Shown: piece after piece, positions 8,732-19,320 of the stretch
Layout: every line of letters begins with the position of its first letter
Numbering within the stretch: the first letter of the stretch is position 1
Origin: Thiorhodococcus minor
Lineage (GTDB): Bacteria; Pseudomonadota; Gammaproteobacteria; Chromatiales; Chromatiaceae
Direction: 5' to 3'
Assembly: GCF_010820565.1 (NCBI RefSeq)
Contig: NZ_JAAIJQ010000012.1
Span: forward strand, 26,602 to 90,601
DNA length: 64,000 nt
The notes under the pieces: generated by a model
The model's database searches: none
Told to the model about the DNA's origin: nothing
The model's input: only the letters and a program-made list of their open reading frames with translations
Translations under genes and position numbers: made by a program

Positions 8732-11302
8732 TCATGAGATCGCCGCAGTAGGCTCGGCAAGACCACTGTCCGTCGCGGACCTGGCCCCTTCATCCAGCAT
8801 GACCGGGCGCAGCCTCCGTAGCCGCAGGCTGTTGGTGACGACGAAGAGGCTGGAGAAGCCCATGGCGACCCCGGCGATCATGGGGTGCAGGTGCAGCCCG
8901 AATGCCGGATAGAAGACGCCGGCAGCGAGCGGGATGAGCAGGATGTTGTAGAAGAAGGCCCAGAAGAGGTTGCCGCGAATGGTGCGCAGGGTGCGGCGCG
9001 CGACATCGATCGCGGTGACGACGCCACCGAGATCGTCGCGAGTCAGGGTGACGTCCGCCGCCTCGATGGCGATGTCAGTGCCGCTGCCGACGGCGATGCC
9101 GACCTCGGCTTGGGCGAGCGCGGGGGCGTCGTTGATGCCGTCGCCGACGAAGGCCACTTTGCTCCCAGCGTCTTGAAGCGCCGCGACCGCCGCCGCCTTG
9201 CCATCCGGCAGCACTTCGGCCTGGACCTCGTCGATGCCCGCCTGGCGCGCGATCGCCTCGGCCGTGGGCTGCGCGTCGCCGGTGATCATCGCCACCCGCA
9301 GACCGCGCTTGCGCAGCGCCTGGATCAGCGCCGGCGCCTGTGCCTTGAGCGGGTCCGCGACCGCGAGCAGGGCCCGCACCCGGCCGTCGATCGCGAGGTA
9401 GATGGCAGTGCGCCCGGCGTCAGCCAGACGCTCGGCCTGTCCGGTCAGGGCGGCGGTTGAGATCTGCTCGCGCTGCAGCAGTCGCTCGGCGCCGAGCAGC
9501 ACGCGCTGCCCGTTCACACTGGCCTGCACCCCATATCCGGGCAGTGCGGTGAAGTCGTCGATGCTCGGCAGCCCGAGCCCCTGCTCCTTGGCAGCGGCGA
9601 CGATCGCGGCGCCGAGCGGATGCTCGCTGTGCGTCTCCAGCGCGGCGGCGATGGCCAGCGCGCCGCGGGTATCGCCGTCGACGGCCTCCAGATCGGTCAG
9701 ACGCGGGCGGCCCTCGGTCAGGGTGCCGGTCTTGTCGAAGACGACCCTATCCACATGGGAAAGCGACTCCAGCGCCTCGCCCTTGCGGTAGAGCACCCCC
9801 AGCTCGGCGGCGCGCCCGGAGCCGACCATGATGGCCGCTGGCGTCGCCAGCCCCATGGCACAGGGGCAGGCGACCACCAGCACGGAGACGGCACTCACCA
9901 GCGCCAGGGTGATCGCCGGCGGCGGACCCAAGCTCAGCCAGGTGAGAAAGGTGATCGCCGCGATCAGCAGGACCAGCGGCGTGAAGACGCGGACCACACG
10001 GTCCGCCAGGCCCTGGATCGGCAGCTTCGATCCCTGGGCGCGCTCGACCAGGCGGACGATCTGGGCCAGCACGGTGTCGCGGCCGACCTGGGTCGCGGTG
10101 ATGCTGAGCCGCCCGTGCTGGTTGATGGTCGCACCGACGACGCGGTCTCCGACCTTTTTGGCGACTGGAGCCGGCTCGCCGGTCAGCATGGATTCGTCGA
10201 CATGGCTCTCGCCCTCGCGCACCTCGCCGTCCACCGGGATGCGCTCGCCGGGGCGCACCACCAAGAGATCACCGGCATGCACCTGCCCGACTGGCACCTC
10301 GACCTCGGCGCCGTCGCGCAGCACGCGCGCCGTCTTCGCCTGCAGACCGATGAGCTTCTTGATTGCGCTCGAGGTGCGGCCCTTCGCCAGCTCCTCGAGG
10401 GTCTTGCCGAAGAGGATGACCGTGATGATGACCGCTGCCGAGTCGAAATAGACATGGCGCGCCTCGGGCGGAAAGAGGCCGGGTGCGAGCACCACGGCGA
10501 GGCTGTAGGCCCAGGCCGCGCTGGTGCCGGTCATCACCAGGCTGTTCATATCCGGCGACAGATGCCGGAAGGCGATCAGGCCAGGGCGGAAGAAGCGGCG
10601 CCCCGGACCGAGCAGCACGGCCGTGGTGAGCACCGCCTGCAGCCCGTTCCACACGGACAGGGGTGCAACTGTGCCTAGCAGCTCGGCGAGGCCGGGAATC
10701 ATCTCTGCGCCCATCGAGAGCACCAGGACCGGCAGTGTCAGCGCGACGGCCAGCCAGAGGTCGCGGCGCATCGCGCGACGCTGCTCCTCGTGGGCGTCCT
10801 CAGCCTCGGCGCCAAGGCCGCCGTCGCCCAGCGACCTGGGCTCGTAGCCGGCATCGGTGATCGCCTGCGCGATCTCGGCCGGTCTCAGCATCTCCGGCAG
10901 GTAGCGCACCGTCGCCCGCTCGGTCGCCAGGTTCACGCTGGCTTCGACGACGCCTGGCAGCTTCCCCAGGGCGCGCTCGACACGCGCCGAGCAGGCCGCA
11001 CAGGTCATGCCGCCGACGCCGGTCTCATGGTCCGCGACGACTGGCGTGTAGCCGGCCTGGGTGATGCTGTCGACGATCGCCTTCGGCCGCAGCGCGGTCG
11101 GATCGAAGCGCAGACTCGCCCGCTCTGTCGCCAGGTTGACGCTGGCTTCGGCCACTCCCGGCAGCTTCGCCAAGGCACGCTCGACGCGCGACGAGCAGGA
11201 CGCGCAGGTCATGCCCTGCACACCGAGCTCGAGCTGCTTCAGTTGAACCTTTTCGACGGTGTCGGTCTCGGCCGCGGCCGTCGGGGTGATGTTCTGGGTC
11301 AT
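8732..11302 (-). CDS. copA: Cu(I)-exporting P1B-type ATPase
   Basis: An 856-residue copper pump of the inner membrane that uses ATP to export Cu(I) from the cytosol. Two N-terminal HMA domains carry GMTCASC (about residue 30) and GMTCAAC (about residue 105). Downstream are the actuator TGEPAPV, the membrane metal site CPCAMGL, the phosphorylation motif DKTGTLTEG, the SEHPLG motif of heavy-metal ATPases and the hinge [10 protein letters not shown]. Start: the ATG at 11300-11302 with GGAGAGG upstream; it overlaps the cueR stop by 4 bp (ATGA), which shows translational coupling. All catalytic motifs are intact. Confidence 0.96.
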   Translation of the reverse strand: MTQNITPTAAAETDTVEKVQLKQLELGVQGMTCASCSSRVERALAKLPGVAEASVNLATERASLRFDPTALRPKAIVDSITQAGYTPVVADHETGVGGMTCAACSARVERALGKLPGVVEASVNLATERATVRYLPEMLRPAEIAQAITDAGYEPRSLGDGGLGAEAEDAHEEQRRAMRRDLWLAVALTLPVLVLSMGAEMIPGLAELLGTVAPLSVWNGLQAVLTTAVLLGPGRRFFRPGLIAFRHLSPDMNSLVMTGTSAAWAYSLAVVLAPGLFPPEARHVYFDSAAVIITVILFGKTLEELAKGRTSSAIKKLIGLQAKTARVLRDGAEVEVPVGQVHAGDLLVVRPGERIPVDGEVREGESHVDESMLTGEPAPVAKKVGDRVVGATINQHGRLSITATQVGRDTVLAQIVRLVERAQGSKLPIQGLADRVVRVFTPLVLLIAAITFLTWLSLGPPPAITLALVSAVSVLVVACPCAMGLATPAAIMVGSGRAAELGVLYRKGEALESLSHVDRVVFDKTGTLTEGRPRLTDLEAVDGDTRGALAIAAALETHSEHPLGAAIVAAAKEQGLGLPSIDDFTALPGYGVQASVNGQRVLLGAERLLQREQISTAALTGQAERLADAGRTAIYLAIDGRVRALLAVADPLKAQAPALIQALRKRGLRVAMITGDAQPTAEAIARQAGIDEVQAEVLPDGKAAAVAALQDAGSKVAFVGDGINDAPALAQAEVGIAVGSGTDIAIEAADVTLTRDDLGGVVTAIDVARRTLRTIRGNLFWAFFYNILLIPLAAGVFYPAFGLHLHPMIAGVAMGFSSLFVVTNSLRLRRLRPVMLDEGARSATDSGLAEPTAAIS

Positions 11303-11709
11303 TGATCCTCTCCGTTCAGGGCGCCGAGAATCGGGCAATCGACCGTCGTCGCACGGTGGCCGGGGCAGTGCTCGGCGAGCCCGGCCAAGGCCGCGCGCAT
11401 GCGCTCCAGGTCGCGGATGCGCAGCTCGATGTCGGCGATCTTGGCCTGCGTCAGCGCCTTGACCTCACCGGCGCTCGCGGCCGGATTGCCGCTGAGCGCC
11501 AACAGCTCGGCGATCTCGCCGAGCGAGAAGCCGAGCGCCTGGGCGCGGCGGATGAAGCGCAGGCGCCGCACGACACCTGACTCATAAAGGCGATAGCCCG
11601 CCGCGCTGCGCTGCTGGGGCGCGATGAGTCCCAGCCGCTCGTAGTAGCGCAGCGCCTCCACGCTCAGGTCGACCTGCTTGGCGAGCTTGCCGATGGTGAG
11701 TGGCTGCAT
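11299..11709 (-). CDS. cueR: MerR-family copper-responsive activator (CueR/HmrR-like)
   Basis: A 136-residue MerR regulator: N-terminal winged helix ([20 protein letters not shown], then RYYERLGLI), a long dimerisation helix, and a C-terminal metal loop CPGH...DCPILGAL with two Cys. The DCPI motif is typical of Cu(I)/Ag/Au sensors of the CueR/HmrR group; here the Cys residues are 10 apart rather than the 8 of E. coli CueR. The frame is open 14 codons further, but the ATG at 11707-11709 matches family N-termini. It is the first gene of a cueR-copA operon, so copper should induce both regulator and pump. Confidence 0.88.
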   Translation of the reverse strand: MQPLTIGKLAKQVDLSVEALRYYERLGLIAPQQRSAAGYRLYESGVVRRLRFIRRAQALGFSLGEIAELLALSGNPAASAGEVKALTQAKIADIELRIRDLERMRAALAGLAEHCPGHRATTVDCPILGALNGEDQ

Positions 11710-11766
11710 CGTCGCTACCTCTGGCTTGCGCTGGCTCGGCGTTGGGGTCATTCGTGCTTTGAATAG

Positions 11767-11798
11767 AGCCTAGACCCTGTAGTCGACTACAGAGTCAA
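11767..11798 (-). promoter_or_regulatory. MerR-type promoter and operator for cueR-copA
   Basis: On the minus strand TTGACT (11793-11798) and TAGGCT (11767-11772) are separated by 20 bp. The spacer contains a perfect 16-bp palindrome CTGTAGTCGACTACAG (11777-11792). An over-long spacer filled by a dyad is the signature of MerR-activated promoters, in which the regulator untwists the DNA. The site lies 57 bp upstream of the chosen cueR start. Confidence 0.85.
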
Positions 11799-12242
11799 GG
11801 GTCGTCCCAAGCATCTTGGTGTTCCGAGCCTGTGGGTCACGAACGGCTCATCGCTCCAATGTGCCTCCCTGCAAACAGGAGCTTTCCCGCGAGCCCAATG
11901 AACAGGGAATTGCGCTCGGCGGCGCCGACGTCTCTCGGGGTCTTCGGGAGGGTGAAGCCAAGAACGAGGGCGGACGGGAGGCCCGGCGGAGTCCGATCAC
12001 CACGATTGACGGTGTGTCTTCGCTACCTGGCGTCACCTTTACGCGTATCCGGTCCGTGGTCTTGAATGACGGGGTCATTCCTGGGCATTCTTGGCTGGAG
12101 ACTCCATCTTCGAAGACAGTGCTGCCCCGGCTGAGATCCTCGATAGCCTGCGCACAGGGCGCGGGACATGCAAGACGGCGGCTGGTGACGGTAGCCCCCG
12201 GTTGAGCCGCCCTGGCCCGCCAGTCTGTTTCGGAACGCCACT
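11799..12242. other. Gap between cueR promoter and HNH-associated gene
   Basis: About 440 bases. Short frames are present on both strands, but none has a recognisable domain or convincing ribosome site. I see no repeat or terminator that I can defend. Confidence 0.4.
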
Positions 12243-12644
12243 ATGACAAGCATTACACTCGATCTACCGGATTCACTTGCACGCCGTGCTGGCGGGGCTG
12301 CGTTGGCGATGGACAGACCCATCGAAGAGGTCATCACCGCAGTGCTCGAAGGAGCCTTGCCGTCGCTTGAGGATGCGCCCGAAGACATGCGAGCTGAGCT
12401 TGCCGGGATGGCCTGGTGGGACGACGCGGCACTCATGGACGCGGCGGACGCAACGATCCCCGAAAGCCAGCAGCAGCGTATGGCCAAGCTGGGCGGGAAA
12501 GCTCCTCTGTCGGACTCGGAAGCCGAAGAGATCGAGCAGCTACGTTTCGACTACGGCAAGGTCACCCTGCGCAAGGCGCGAGCCTTGGCGCTATTGAGCG
12601 TGCGAAGCGGCAAGCGTCTGCTGACCAGATCCGAGGCGCCTTGA
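12243..12644 (+). CDS. Conserved partner protein of an HNH nuclease, unknown function
   Basis: A 133-residue soluble protein. The N-terminus (SITLDLPDSLARRA..., then PIEEVITAVLEGALP) has the strand-then-two-helices look of ribbon-helix-helix proteins. The C-terminal half is helical and charged (LSDSEAEEIEQLR). From memory, genes of this shape precede small HNH endonucleases in cyanobacteria and other bacteria. Here the partner follows directly: the TGA stop (12642-12644) shares its A with the partner ATG (12644-12646). A DNA-binding or antitoxin-like role is a guess from the fold and pairing. The frame is intact although the partner is broken. Confidence 0.7.
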   Translation: MTSITLDLPDSLARRAGGAALAMDRPIEEVITAVLEGALPSLEDAPEDMRAELAGMAWWDDAALMDAADATIPESQQQRMAKLGGKAPLSDSEAEEIEQLRFDYGKVTLRKARALALLSVRSGKRLLTRSEAP

Positions 12645-13065
12645 TGGGCGAGACAGTCGCGAAATCTCCGCGCGACCGCATCGCTGCCGAAGCCGCTTTC
12701 CGCTGCGGATATTGCCTCACCGACCAGCGCGTCAGCGGCGCCCAATGCACATCGAGCACCTGATTCCGCGCGCTACGAGAGGACGCTCTGAGCAGTCCAA
12801 CCTCTGGCTGTCCTGCGCTTGGTGCAACAGCTACAGGGGAGCCTTGATCGAAGCGATCGATCCCGACAGCGGCCAGCTGGCGGCGTTGTTCAATCCGAGG
12901 ATGTAATGCTGGTCTGAGCACTTTGCCTGGAGCGAGGACGGCATTTGGATTCTCGGTTTGGCCCCCTCGGGGCGTGCGACGGTCGATGCTCTCAGGATGA
13001 ACAATCCCTGTATCCTGCCCGCACGCCGACTCCGGGTGGTTGCCGGGTGGCATCCTCCAGCTTAG
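12644..13065 (+). pseudogene. HNH endonuclease, broken by frameshift and stop
   Basis: Three segments together give a complete HNH nuclease of about 140 residues. Frame one from ATG 12644 gives FRCGYCLTDQRVSGAQ (first CxxC). After loss of one base near 12740-12744 the frame resumes as MHIEHLIPRATRGRSE and LWLSCAWCNSYRG (HNH core and second CxxC) to LFNPRM. A TAA at 12904-12906 interrupts, and the same frame then continues WSEHFAWSEDGIWILGLAP to GWHPPA and a TAG at 13063-13065. The tail is what the intact family has after LFNPR, so the TAA is a nonsense mutation (perhaps CAA to TAA). Nuclease motifs survive but the protein cannot be made whole. Confidence 0.85.
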
Positions 13066-13449
13066 CGGAGCCAGCCCGCATCCGACGCGAGCCACGCCTT
13101 GCATCGGTCGAGTTGCGAGGTTGTGAGTGGACGGGAGTCTGGCAGTGTCGGCGCGACTTGTCTTGAGAAGCCTTCGCGGCATGGCGTGAGGGACGCCCCA
13201 CGAGCCACAGCGCATCCAGAGAGATCGGGAGCCGAGGCCACCGGGGCATCCCGCGTCTGCCGTGGCCGTACCTTTTCGGGCCGAGAGACGGGCTCAGCGC
13301 GCGCCCTGCCTAGATGCGCGACGTCGTCACCGTCTGGCCGGACACCTCGATCTCGCAGCGACTTCGTGGAGAGGTCGCCGGGTCCGTCGTCCGCCATTGT
13401 TCTGCGACTTGGCTTGAGAGAGCTACCCTGAATGCCTACTGTGATAGTC
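13066..13449. other. Gap before the copper efflux operon
   Basis: About 380 bases with no supported gene. The frames seen are Arg/Ser/Pro-rich and lack ribosome sites. A promoter for the cus genes probably lies here but no good match can be placed. Confidence 0.4.
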
Positions 13450-13803
13450 ATGAAGCTCTCCCGGCGCTCGACAGCCATCATTCTGACCCTGTGCCTGCTC
13501 ATCCTGCAGGCGCAGGTGTGGGCCTCGGCCATGCTCGGGTGCCGGCATGAAGCCGGGCACGATGTACAGATGCTGGCATCCTGCCATGCCCAGCCGGCTG
13601 ACCACATGACTACGGCGTCGCCGCAGCTCGATCCCTTCGACTGCTACAAGTGCGCCCTGAACTGCCTGGTGACGGTCGCCGTGCCCATGGTTGACGGCCC
13701 TCCGATGCTTGCTTTGCAGGGTGCTCCAAGCCCGGTCGCAACCGTCGGACGTCACTTCTACCGCTTCATTCCCGCGCTCCCCGAGCGACCCCCGCGCGTC
13801 TGA
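13450..13803 (+). CDS. Exported Cys/His-containing small protein near RND copper pump
   Basis: A 117-residue protein with a signal peptide (MKLSRRSTAIILTLCLLILQAQVWA). The mature chain has scattered Cys, His and Met residues (GCRHEAGHDVQMLASCHAQPADHM, split across a loop, and DCYKCALNC). Small secreted proteins like this often sit at the head of heavy-metal efflux operons and may bind metal, but I do not recognise a named family. I chose the ATG at 13450 rather than the earlier TTG/ATG at 13432 because it immediately precedes the signal sequence. The gap to cusB is 78 bp. Confidence 0.6.
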   Translation: MKLSRRSTAIILTLCLLILQAQVWASAMLGCRHEAGHDVQMLASCHAQPADHMTTASPQLDPFDCYKCALNCLVTVAVPMVDGPPMLALQGAPSPVATVGRHFYRFIPALPERPPRV

Positions 13804-13881
13804 TCGCCTCGCGAATCGGGTTTCCTGCAGCGGCCCTTAGCCGCTGCCGGCCGCGTTCTTTGCTCGCGTTGGGAGACGCTC

Positions 13882-15306
13882 ATGCTCAGTTCCCCTATCC
13901 CCCGCCGTGCTGCGGGCCTGGCACTCCTGTACGCCGCCCTTGCCGGCTGTGACAGCTCGACATCGGATGCAGGCTCGACTGCATCCGAGGTCGCGCCTCT
14001 GCCTGCTCAAGAGACGGCCCTGGAGCACGCCAACAAGCACCTCGACCCCACCTATGTTTGCCCCATGCATCCGAACATCGTCCAGGACCACCCGGGATCC
14101 TGCCCCATCTGCGGCATGGATCTGGTCGAGAAGCGCATCACGCCAGCGCCGCAAGGCTCCGCGCAAGAGACCGCCCTCGAGCACGCCGCCAAGCATCTCG
14201 ACCCGACCTACGTCTGCCCCATGCATCCCAACATCGTGCAGGATCACCCCGGGACCTGCCCCATCTGCGGCATGGATCTGGTCGAGAAGCGCATGACGTC
14301 AAAGGCGTCGGCGCAAACGGCCGCCGCACACCCCGAGGTCGCACTCAGCGGCGCCATCGTCCAGAGCCTGGGCGTGCGCACGGCCGCCGTGGAGCGCGGC
14401 GCGCTGCGCCGGGAGATTCGCACCGTCGGCCGAGTCGTCTACGACGAGACCCGTCTGGCCCATGTTCATCCCCGCGCGGCCGGCTGGGTCGAGCGACTGA
14501 GCCTGCGCGCCGAGGGTGAGCCAGTGGAGAAGGGCGACATGCTGGCCGACGTCTATGCCCCGGAGGTTCTCTCCGCGCAGGTGGACTTCCTGATCGCCCT
14601 GGAGCGCGGCGGCAACGGCTCGGCCAGGGTCGCGCCCGACAAGGCGCGCAATATCCTGCGGCTGCTGGGCGTCCCGGAGGCGGTCATCCGCGACATCGAG
14701 AAGACCCGCCAGACGCGCAACACCATCCCGGTGGAGGCCCCGGCGGCGGGCATCGTCACCCAGTTGATGGCCCGCGAGGGCATGTACGTGACCCCATCGA
14801 CCGAGATGTTCACCATCGCGGACCTGGACGAGGTCTGGGTCCTGGTCGACGTCTTCGAGCACCAGCTCGCCTGGGTGGCGCCCGGCATGCCCGCCGAGAT
14901 GCAGGTACCGGCCTATCCCGACCGCACCTGGACCGGCAAGGTGGACTACCTCTATCCGGACCTGGATCCCAAGACGCGCACCTTGCGGGTGCGCCTGGTC
15001 TTCCCCAATCCGCAGCGCGCGCTCAAGCCCAACATGTTCGCCGATGTCGTCATCGCGGGTGATCCCAAGCAAGAGGTGCTCAAGATCCCGCGCGACGCCC
15101 TCATCGTCACAGGCACGCGCGAGAGCGTGGTCAAGGCGCTCGGCGACGGGCGCTTCCAGCCGGTCGACGTGGTGACCGGGATGGCGTCCGACGGGGTGAT
15201 CGAGGTCCGCTCGGGGCTCGCCGAGGGCGACCAGGTCGTCGTCTCCGGCCAGTTCCTGATCGACTCCGAGTCGAGCCTCCAGGCCAGCTTCCGGCGGATG
15301 CGGTGA
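13882..15306 (+). CDS. cusB: RND efflux periplasmic adaptor with two HMBD modules (CusB-like)
   Basis: A 474-residue membrane-fusion protein linking the RND pump to an outer-membrane channel. It begins with a lipoprotein signal ([10 protein letters not shown], lipobox Cys about residue 23). Two almost identical heavy-metal-binding modules follow, each containing [16 protein letters not shown] then [12 protein letters not shown], at about residues 54-83 and 111-140. The lipoyl/beta-barrel adaptor core comes next ([45 protein letters not shown]). One such module is common; two tandem copies joined by the repeated ETALEHA.KHLD linker indicate a recent internal duplication. It lies 4 bp before cusA. 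Confidence 0.92.
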   Translation: MLSSPIPRRAAGLALLYAALAGCDSSTSDAGSTASEVAPLPAQETALEHANKHLDPTYVCPMHPNIVQDHPGSCPICGMDLVEKRITPAPQGSAQETALEHAAKHLDPTYVCPMHPNIVQDHPGTCPICGMDLVEKRMTSKASAQTAAAHPEVALSGAIVQSLGVRTAAVERGALRREIRTVGRVVYDETRLAHVHPRAAGWVERLSLRAEGEPVEKGDMLADVYAPEVLSAQVDFLIALERGGNGSARVAPDKARNILRLLGVPEAVIRDIEKTRQTRNTIPVEAPAAGIVTQLMAREGMYVTPSTEMFTIADLDEVWVLVDVFEHQLAWVAPGMPAEMQVPAYPDRTWTGKVDYLYPDLDPKTRTLRVRLVFPNPQRALKPNMFADVVIAGDPKQEVLKIPRDALIVTGTRESVVKALGDGRFQPVDVVTGMASDGVIEVRSGLAEGDQVVVSGQFLIDSESSLQASFRRMR

Positions 15307-15310
15307 GCCC

Positions 15311-18300
15311 ATGGACAAGGTTATCGACTGGTCGATCCGCAACCGCTTCCTGGTCCTGCTCGCCACCCTCGTCCTCACCGGCTGGGGTCTCCTGTCCGTC
15401 CGGCAGACGCCCCTGGATGCCATTCCGGATCTCTCGGACGTCCAGGTCATCATCCGCACCAGCTTTCCCGGCCAATCGCCGCGGGTGGTCGAGGACCAGG
15501 TCACCTATCCCATCACCACCACCATGCTCTCGGTCCCTGGGGCGCAGACGGTGCGCGGCTATTCCTTCTTTGGCGACTCCTACGTCTATGTCATCTTCGA
15601 GGACGGCACGGACCTCTATTGGGCGCGGTCTCGGGTGCTGGAGTACCTGAGCCAGGCGGCCTCGCGCCTGCCCGCGGGGGTGAGCCCCCGGCTGGGGCCG
15701 GACGCCACCGGGGTCGGCTGGGTCTTCAGCTACGCCCTGGTCGACCGCAGCGGCCGGCACGATCTGGCCGAGCTGCGCAGCCTCCAGGACTGGTTCCTCA
15801 AGTTCGAGCTGCAGACCGTCCCCGGCGTCGCGGAAGTCGCCACCGTCGGCGGCATGGTGCGTCAGTACCAGGTCGTCGCCGATCCCGAGAAGCTGCGCGC
15901 CTACGGCATCCCGCTGGCCAGGCTCTCGAGCGCCATCCGCAACGCCAATCAGGAGGTCGGCGGCTCGGTGGTGGAGCTGGCGGAGGCCGAGTACATGATC
16001 CGCAGTCGCGGCTATCTCCAATCGGTCGCCGACATCGAGACCATTCCGGTGGAGGTGACCGCGGAGGGTACGCCCATCCTGCTGCGCGACCTGGCGCGGG
16101 TGCAGATCGGCCCCGAGATGCGCCGCGCGGTCGCGGACCTGGACGGCGAGGGCGAGGTGGCCGGCGGCATCGTGGTGATGCGCTATGGCGAGAACGCGCT
16201 CGCCACCATCGCGGCGGTCAAGGACAGGCTCGACCAGCTCGCCCAGGGGCTGCCCGAGGGCGTCGAGATCGTCCCGACCTATGACCGCTCGGCCTTGATC
16301 CTGCGCGCGGTGGACAACCTCAAGGAAAAGCTGGTCGAGGAATTCGTCGTCGTCGCCCTGGTCTGCCTGCTCTTCCTCTTCCACCTGCGCTCCGCCTTCG
16401 TCGCCATCGTCAGCCTGCCGCTCGGGATCCTGGCCGCCTTCATTGTCATGCGGTACCAGGGCATCAACGCCAACATCATGTCGCTGGGCGGGATCGCCAT
16501 CGCCATCGGGGCCATGGTGGATGCCGCCATCGTCATGATCGAGAACGCCCACAAGCACCTGGAGCGCTATCGCGAGACCCATGGCGAGCCGCCGCGCGGC
16601 GAGGCGCACTGGGGCGTCATCGCCCAGGCCACCCGGGAGGTGGGACCGGCGCTCTTCTTCTCGCTGCTCATCATCACCCTGAGCTTCCTGCCGGTGTTCG
16701 CCCTGGAGGCGCAGGAGGGACGGCTGTTCGCCCCGCTCGCCTACACCAAGACCTATGCCATGGCCGCGGCGGCGGGGCTCTCGGTCACTCTGGTGCCTGT
16801 GCTCATGGGCTATTTCATTCGCGGCCGCATCCCGAGCGAGGAGAAGAACCCCCTGAGCCGGCTGCTGATCTGGGTCTATCGGCCGCTCTTGCGCGGCGTG
16901 CTGGCGGCGCCGCGGACGACGATTCTCGCCTCGCTGCTGATCGTGCTGAGCTTGCTGGTCCCGCTCTACGGGGTCGCTGGTCTGCTCACGCCCTTGAAGT
17001 GGCCCTTCCAAGCCGCCGGACTGGTCACAGGCGGCGCGGTCGGCTCGGCGGCGACGGAGCGCATCGGGCACTGGCAGGACGGGCTGACAGACGGCTGGGA
17101 GCGCATGACGCAGGAGCTGCCGGGCCTGCGGCGGCTCGGCGCCGGTCTGGGCTCCGAGTTCATGCCCGAGCTCGACGAGGGCGACCTCATGTACATGCCG
17201 ACGACCTTGCCGGGGCTCTCCATCGGCAAGGCGCAGGCGCTGCTGCAGCAGACCGACCGCATGATTGCATCCCTGCCCGAGGTCGAGCGCGTCTTCGGCA
17301 AGATCGGCCGGGCCGACACGGCGACGGATCCGGCGCCCCTGACCATGATCGAGACGCTGATTCAGCTCAAGCCGCGCGACCAATGGCGCCCCGGCCTGAC
17401 GCTCGCGGGGCTGATCGACGAGCTGGACGCGACCCTGGATCTGCCGGGCGTGACCAACGCCTGGGTGATGCCCATCAAGACCCGCATCGACATGCTGGCG
17501 ACCGGCATCAAGACCCCGGTCGGGATCAAGGTGGCCGGGCCGGACCTTGCGGTGATCGAGCGCATCGGCGAAGACATCGAGCGGGCATTGCAGGAAGTAC
17601 CGGGCACCGCCTCGGCCTTCTCCGAGCGCGTGGCGGGCGGGCGCTATATCGAGATCCAACCGGACCGGGTCGCGGCGGCGCGGGTCGGGCTCAACATCGC
17701 GGACATCAACCAGGTGGTCGCGGCCGCCGTCGGGGGCGTCAATGTCACCGAGACGGTGGAGGGACTGGAGCGCTACCCGGTCAATCTGCGCTTTCCGCGT
17801 GAGGAGCGCGACGACGTGCAGAAGCTGCGCGCGCTGCCGATCGTGACCCCGACCGGCGCCCAGGTCCCGCTGGGGCAGATCGCCGCAGTCGAGATCGTCG
17901 ACGGCCCGCCTATGCTCAAGAGCGAGAACGCGCGCCTCAACGGCTGGACCTTCGTCGACATCCGCGGCGTGGACGTCGGCCGCTATGTCGATACCGCCCA
18001 GGCCCGGGTGCGCGAGCAGGTGCAGCTCCCGCCCGGCTATTCCATCACCTGGTCCGGTCAGTATGAGTACATGCTGCGCGTCAAGGAGCGCCTAACTCAG
18101 GTGATCCCCTTCACCCTGCTCATCATCTTCGTACTGCTCTACATGGTGTTCCGCCGGCTCGGACAGGTGTGGCTGGTGATGCTCTCGCTGCCCTTCGCCT
18201 TGGTGGGCGGCTTCTGGCTGATCGCCCTCTTGGGCTATCACCTCTCGGTCGCTGTGGCCGTGGGCTTCATCGCCCTGGCCGGGGTGGCGGTCGAGTTCGG

Positions 18301-18625
18301 GGTGGTGATGCTGGTGTACTTGGACAATGCGCTCGAGGACAGGCGTGCGCGTGGTGACCTGCGTCAGCTGACTGACCTGAAGGCGGCGATCATAGAAGGC
18401 GCCGTCATGCGGGTACGGCCCAAGGCGATGACGGTCGCGACCATCTTTGCCGGTCTGTTGCCCATCATGGTCGGCCAGGGGACGGGCTCCGAGGTGATGC
18501 GCCGCATCGCCGCGCCCATGATCGGCGGCATGGTGACGGCACCCCTGCTCAGCCTCTTCGTGATCCCGGCCATCTATCTGGTCTGGCGCAGGAAAGAGGT
18601 GAAACCGCAGAACCAGGCTGGATAG
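15311..18625 (+). CDS. cusA: Heavy-metal RND efflux pump, Cu/Ag type (CusA-like)
   Basis: An 1104-residue proton-driven inner-membrane pump of the HME-RND family. Visible are the N-terminal [17 protein letters not shown] helix, the periplasmic [16 protein letters not shown], and in TM4 the motif [19 protein letters not shown], which is the CusA form rather than the CzcA form. Two repeats of six helices each frame the porter loops. It is some 55 residues longer than E. coli CusA because of an extra Gly/Ala-rich stretch (about residues 560-610) before [18 protein letters not shown]. No outer-membrane channel gene is adjacent, so CusC must be encoded elsewhere. Confidence 0.94.
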   Translation: MDKVIDWSIRNRFLVLLATLVLTGWGLLSVRQTPLDAIPDLSDVQVIIRTSFPGQSPRVVEDQVTYPITTTMLSVPGAQTVRGYSFFGDSYVYVIFEDGTDLYWARSRVLEYLSQAASRLPAGVSPRLGPDATGVGWVFSYALVDRSGRHDLAELRSLQDWFLKFELQTVPGVAEVATVGGMVRQYQVVADPEKLRAYGIPLARLSSAIRNANQEVGGSVVELAEAEYMIRSRGYLQSVADIETIPVEVTAEGTPILLRDLARVQIGPEMRRAVADLDGEGEVAGGIVVMRYGENALATIAAVKDRLDQLAQGLPEGVEIVPTYDRSALILRAVDNLKEKLVEEFVVVALVCLLFLFHLRSAFVAIVSLPLGILAAFIVMRYQGINANIMSLGGIAIAIGAMVDAAIVMIENAHKHLERYRETHGEPPRGEAHWGVIAQATREVGPALFFSLLIITLSFLPVFALEAQEGRLFAPLAYTKTYAMAAAAGLSVTLVPVLMGYFIRGRIPSEEKNPLSRLLIWVYRPLLRGVLAAPRTTILASLLIVLSLLVPLYGVAGLLTPLKWPFQAAGLVTGGAVGSAATERIGHWQDGLTDGWERMTQELPGLRRLGAGLGSEFMPELDEGDLMYMPTTLPGLSIGKAQALLQQTDRMIASLPEVERVFGKIGRADTATDPAPLTMIETLIQLKPRDQWRPGLTLAGLIDELDATLDLPGVTNAWVMPIKTRIDMLATGIKTPVGIKVAGPDLAVIERIGEDIERALQEVPGTASAFSERVAGGRYIEIQPDRVAAARVGLNIADINQVVAAAVGGVNVTETVEGLERYPVNLRFPREERDDVQKLRALPIVTPTGAQVPLGQIAAVEIVDGPPMLKSENARLNGWTFVDIRGVDVGRYVDTAQARVREQVQLPPGYSITWSGQYEYMLRVKERLTQVIPFTLLIIFVLLYMVFRRLGQVWLVMLSLPFALVGGFWLIALLGYHLSVAVAVGFIALAGVAVEFGVVMLVYLDNALEDRRARGDLRQLTDLKAAIIEGAVMRVRPKAMTVATIFAGLLPIMVGQGTGSEVMRRIAAPMIGGMVTAPLLSLFVIPAIYLVWRRKEVKPQNQAG

Positions 18626-18756
18626 CCCGCTCCCAGGGGCTGCTGCGCGAGTGGCATCGCGGCCGTTGTGGCTGGATCTCTCGGCCGCATCTCACTGCGT
18701 GAGCCCCGCATCGAGGCTCGCGCGCACACAAGCAACGACAACCATCGAGGAAGCGG

Positions 18757-19131
18757 ATGAAGACACAACCTCTACTCACGGCGCTCCTGAGCGCGGCTGC
18801 GCTCTGCACCCTCCCGACCCCGTCCTTCGCCATGGAGCCTGGCGGAATGACCGACCACAGCGCCATGGGCCACGGGGACATGACGCAGGCCGAGACGAGC
18901 GGCGCCACCCAAGGCAAGGGCGTCATCAATACCGTGGACGCCGCCGGGCGGTCCGTCAATATCACCCACGAGCCGATCCCCGCGTTGAGCTGGCCGACCA
19001 TGACCATGGATCTCCCGGTCACCGAGGGCGTCGATCTGAGTGGCGTGAGCGCCGGAGACGCGGTCGACTTCGGCATCGAGCTCGGCAGCGACAACGTCTA
19101 CCGGATTACCGAGATGAGCAGCGCCGACTGA
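18757..19131 (+). CDS. cusF: Periplasmic copper-binding protein, CusF domain
   Basis: A 124-residue exported protein: signal peptide to about residue 25, a Met/His-rich linker (MTDHSAMGHGDM), then the CusF OB-fold. The four copper ligands of CusF (His, Trp, Met, Met) are seen in ITHEPIPALSWPTMTMDL. It would carry Cu(I)/Ag(I) to the CusB adaptor. A GAGGAAG ribosome site precedes the ATG. It lies 131 bp after cusA, so it may have its own promoter or be the last gene of the operon. Confidence 0.9.
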   Translation: MKTQPLLTALLSAAALCTLPTPSFAMEPGGMTDHSAMGHGDMTQAETSGATQGKGVINTVDAAGRSVNITHEPIPALSWPTMTMDLPVTEGVDLSGVSAGDAVDFGIELGSDNVYRITEMSSAD

Positions 19132-19164
19132 AGTCGCGGGTCCGTCACCGCGAAAGCGCGGTTG

Positions 19165-19320
19165 GGCCTTGATCATCGGATCGACCAGTCGGTTCAATGG
19201 ACATCGCGCGTCAGTCAGGTCGTGCCATGTGGGAGCGGCGCCCCGGCGCGACGGGCGCCCGATCGCGGCGAGGCGCCGCTCCCACCGACTGCGCGCCTGG
19301 GTCAATCGATGATCAAGGCC
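19165..19320. repeat. Nested inverted repeats: REP-like palindrome inside a 14-bp outer repeat
   Basis: An inner perfect 14-bp inverted repeat, GTGGGAGCGGCGCC (19229-19242) and its complement (19272-19285), encloses a GC-rich loop. An outer perfect 14-bp inverted repeat, GGCCTTGATCATCG (19165-19178) and its complement (19307-19320), flanks it almost symmetrically. The inner unit looks like a REP palindrome. A degenerate half copy is seen near 32115-32138 and a similar start (TGTGGGAGCGG) near 63340. No REP-associated transposase is in the window. Confidence 0.75.
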
